A stretch of DNA of 64,000 bases, taken from positions 62,001 to 126,000 of the forward strand of contig CAXXFJ010000044.1 in the NCBI GenBank assembly GCA_963677415.2, in the 5' to 3' direction. Under the pieces are notes generated by a model. It was not told the origin of the DNA. It did no database searches and saw nothing but the letters and a program-made list of their open reading frames with translations. Positions 61,903 through 64,000 of the stretch are shown one piece after another; position 1 is the first letter of the stretch, and every line of letters begins with the position of its first letter. A program made the translations under genes and the position numbers. The stretch is from JAQUTK01 sp963677415. Lineage in GTDB: Bacteria; Bacteroidota; Bacteroidia; Bacteroidales; JAQUTK01.

Positions 61903-64000
61903 ATGAAAAGATATAAAAGACTGCTTTATATACCAGGACTATTTTGGATTGTACTTTTCCAAAGTGTTTTAGGGCAGTCTTCTTATGTCTTTCATCATTT
62001 AGATACGAGTAACGGTCTTTCAAATAATACAGTAAAAACAATACTAAGAGATAGTTATGGTTTTCTTTGGGTAGGTACAGAGGCCGGATTAAACAGATAT
62101 GACGGGTATGGATTTAAAGTTTACACAATGCCTTCTGATACTCACAACCCATCGATCTCAAACGATATATTAGAAATACAAGAAGATGGTTTAGGTAATA
62201 TCTGGGTTGACTTTGGATATACTTACATGGTATACAAAAGAGAAAAAGACTGCTTTTTGTCTGATATAAAACCGTTATTGCTGGATTTAAACATACCATC
62301 CGATCCGAATTGCAAAGTCTTTGTTGATAAAAAGCATGATCTATGGGTATTCAACAAACAAAAAGCATTTCATTATACTATTCAGAAGAAGAGTACCACT
62401 GAAATCAATTTAAAGTTTCCATTGGGTGATCTTGCTACCACGGATATAACCGATAATAATGATTTCTTGTATGTTATTCAAAACACTGGGGTTTGTTGGC
62501 AGTTAGATAAACAGTCTGGTGCTCAGACTCTGATACTAATACCTGATGTTATCAAACAAACCCTGGTTGATACTAGTAACAAAATATATATAGACAGTAA
62601 TGAGGGTCTATGGATTTATTCAAGTAAGACGGAGCGGATCTTTTACAGGAAGAATTCAAATCAAGAATGGAAGAGTATAGAATTGACTTCGGAAATAAAA
62701 ACTGAGAACAATTCAGTGACAAGTATTGTTGAAGATCAAGTCGGACAAATCTGGATAGGAACAGACCACAAAGGAGTGTTTATCTATGATAAATCCAAAG
62801 ATGTACTAACGAATGTCGTATATCATCCATGGACATATACCTGTTTATCATCCAACAGTGTAGAGTGTTTATATCGCGATAATGAAGAAACCATTTGGAT
62901 TGGGCATAATAAGAAAGGCATCTCATTTTATCATGAAAGTTTTCGCAATTTTATCAACTTCCAACATTCTGAGTGTTCTGATATTAGTGCAATAATGGAA
63001 GATCATCTGGGCAATATTTGGTTGGGGACTGATGGAAAAGGATTATATATGCAGAAAAACTACACAGAAAGTGTTGTGAAGAAACTTCCTGTACCAAATA
63101 CCGCTATCATCTCCATGTTACAAGACACAAAAGGGCGTGTTTGGATTGGCACCTATCAAAAAGGTCTGTTTTGTTTTGAAAATGGCAGAATAGCCCAATA
63201 TACTACAAATAACAGCAAACTAACCAGTAATGACATTTGGGGTTTAAAGGAAGATAGATATGGAAACTTATGGATAGGAACTTTAGGAGGAAAAATTCAA
63301 ATATTACCATCCGAAGCAACTGATTTTGACTCTTTAATATCGCCATATAATGACAATGATTACGTATTAGATATGTTTTATGATGGGGGTGACAAAATGT
63401 ATGTAGGTACCAGCTATGGACTTTCGGTCATTGATATCACAAACAACAAAAAGATTGACTATTATGGAAATAAAAAAGGTAGCCAACGTTTCAAAGAGAA
63501 TCGAATTTCAACAGTATATAAAGATGAACGGAGCATCTTGTGGATTGGCCATAATGAAGGGTTAACCATATGGGACCAGAGCAAGGATACTCTTTATTAC
63601 TTTAACAAAGGGAATGGTTTATGTGATAATTCAATACGGGGTATAACGGAAGATAATCTCAATAATATTTGGGTGACAACAAGTAATGGACTCTCAATAT
63701 TAACGGTTAAGCGAGAAGTGAATAATATCCTGACTGTTACAAGCAAGAATTATTCAGTGAAGGATGGTCTTAAGGATAGTTATTTTAATGGACATTCTAG
63801 TTGTAAATTACGTAATGGAGACATTCTACTTGGGAGTGTAGATGGATATACGATTCTTAATCCCAATAAAATGGCTGAAAAAGGTCAACCGACAGCAAAA
63901 GTTGTATTTACAGGATTAACGATTGGGAATCAGAGCATTCAAGTTGATTCACTCTATAATGGTCATACGCTGCTTGAACAACCAATGGAATTAACCTCTC
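61903..64000 (+). CDS. Hybrid two-component system sensor/regulator, truncated by the window end
   Basis: The frame is open from ATG 61903 to the last base (about 699 codons). A signal or anchor segment (YIPGLFWIVLFQSVLG) leads into two-bladed-propeller Reg_prop repeats, for example FLWVGTEAGLNRYDGYG, IWIGTDHKGVFIYDK, IWLGTDGKGLYM and VWIGTYQKGLFCF. From about residue 662 the start of a Y_Y_Y domain appears. This is the periplasmic half of a Bacteroides HTCS protein; the histidine kinase, receiver and AraC-type domains should follow outside the window. Such proteins sense an oligosaccharide and activate adjacent utilisation genes, here probably the five glycosidases upstream. Confidence 0.9.
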   Translation, partial: MKRYKRLLYIPGLFWIVLFQSVLGQSSYVFHHLDTSNGLSNNTVKTILRDSYGFLWVGTEAGLNRYDGYGFKVYTMPSDTHNPSISNDILEIQEDGLGNIWVDFGYTYMVYKREKDCFLSDIKPLLLDLNIPSDPNCKVFVDKKHDLWVFNKQKAFHYTIQKKSTTEINLKFPLGDLATTDITDNNDFLYVIQNTGVCWQLDKQSGAQTLILIPDVIKQTLVDTSNKIYIDSNEGLWIYSSKTERIFYRKNSNQEWKSIELTSEIKTENNSVTSIVEDQVGQIWIGTDHKGVFIYDKSKDVLTNVVYHPWTYTCLSSNSVECLYRDNEETIWIGHNKKGISFYHESFRNFINFQHSECSDISAIMEDHLGNIWLGTDGKGLYMQKNYTESVVKKLPVPNTAIISMLQDTKGRVWIGTYQKGLFCFENGRIAQYTTNNSKLTSNDIWGLKEDRYGNLWIGTLGGKIQILPSEATDFDSLISPYNDNDYVLDMFYDGGDKMYVGTSYGLSVIDITNNKKIDYYGNKKGSQRFKENRISTVYKDERSILWIGHNEGLTIWDQSKDTLYYFNKGNGLCDNSIRGITEDNLNNIWVTTSNGLSILTVKREVNNILTVTSKNYSVKDGLKDSYFNGHSSCKLRNGDILLGSVDGYTILNPNKMAEKGQPTAKVVFTGLTIGNQSIQVDSLYNGHTLLEQPMELTS

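Overview
The window looks like a chromosomal segment from a member of the Bacteroidales, most likely Bacteroides or a close relative. The evidence is: (i) at least 27 intergenic copies of the Bacteroides-type -7 box TAnnTTTG at sensible distances from starts; (ii) few Shine-Dalgarno sequences; (iii) lineage-typical proteins, including BACON-domain enzymes, BspA-type leucine-rich repeat proteins, a Reg_prop hybrid two-component sensor, the ~560-aa nucleoside kinase, a flotillin-like FloA and a DUF4914-type protein. No rRNA operon, prophage, insertion sequence or CRISPR array was seen. The only RNA gene identified is an initiator tRNA.

Layout. 1-14.9 kb is mostly housekeeping: tRNA-fMet, TetR-fabG, an RluA-type pseudouridine synthase, a HAD hydrolase, a PatB/MalY aminotransferase, slyD-like FKBP, aroC, nucleoside kinase, nitroreductase-ribE, ndk, an M23/LysM peptidase, a lipocalin, and a LysR-YeiH pair. 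15-18.1 kb has an orphan AbiEi-like antitoxin, a small frameshifted gene remnant, and a three-gene membrane-lipid operon (CDP-alcohol phosphotransferase, GtrA, acyltransferase). 18.3-30 kb mixes a large BspA-like LRR protein, a solitary preA, and secreted glycosidases (GH30, GH2, GH27). 30.1-40.6 kb is housekeeping again: mnmE, nucleoside phosphorylase, a TPR-NfeD-FloA operon, a TtcA-like protein, nadK and sdaA, with a second BspA-like protein.

40.8-47 kb holds three secreted proteins: a BACON/NPCBM GH27 alpha-galactosidase, an LRR protein, and a BACON M60-like metallopeptidase. The first and third share a recently duplicated N-terminal module. 47.1-51.8 kb is a compact leftward unit: aminotransferase, DUF4914-like P-loop protein, beta-carbonic-anhydrase-like protein, plus an XRE-cupin regulator. 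A perfect 15-bp inverted repeat sits just upstream of the predicted -7 box of the unit. This is the best candidate for an undescribed system here.

52.1-64 kb starts with a decayed fragment of an M60 peptidase gene. It continues with five rightward secreted glycoside hydrolases (GH44, GH2, GH5, GH39, GH42) and the truncated start of a hybrid two-component sensor that probably regulates them. Together these genes should degrade a beta-linked plant-type polysaccharide bearing galactosyl or xylosyl groups, but no SusC/SusD pair is in view. Several CDS starts were moved downstream of the longest possible start because the -7 box or a terminator lies inside the longer version.
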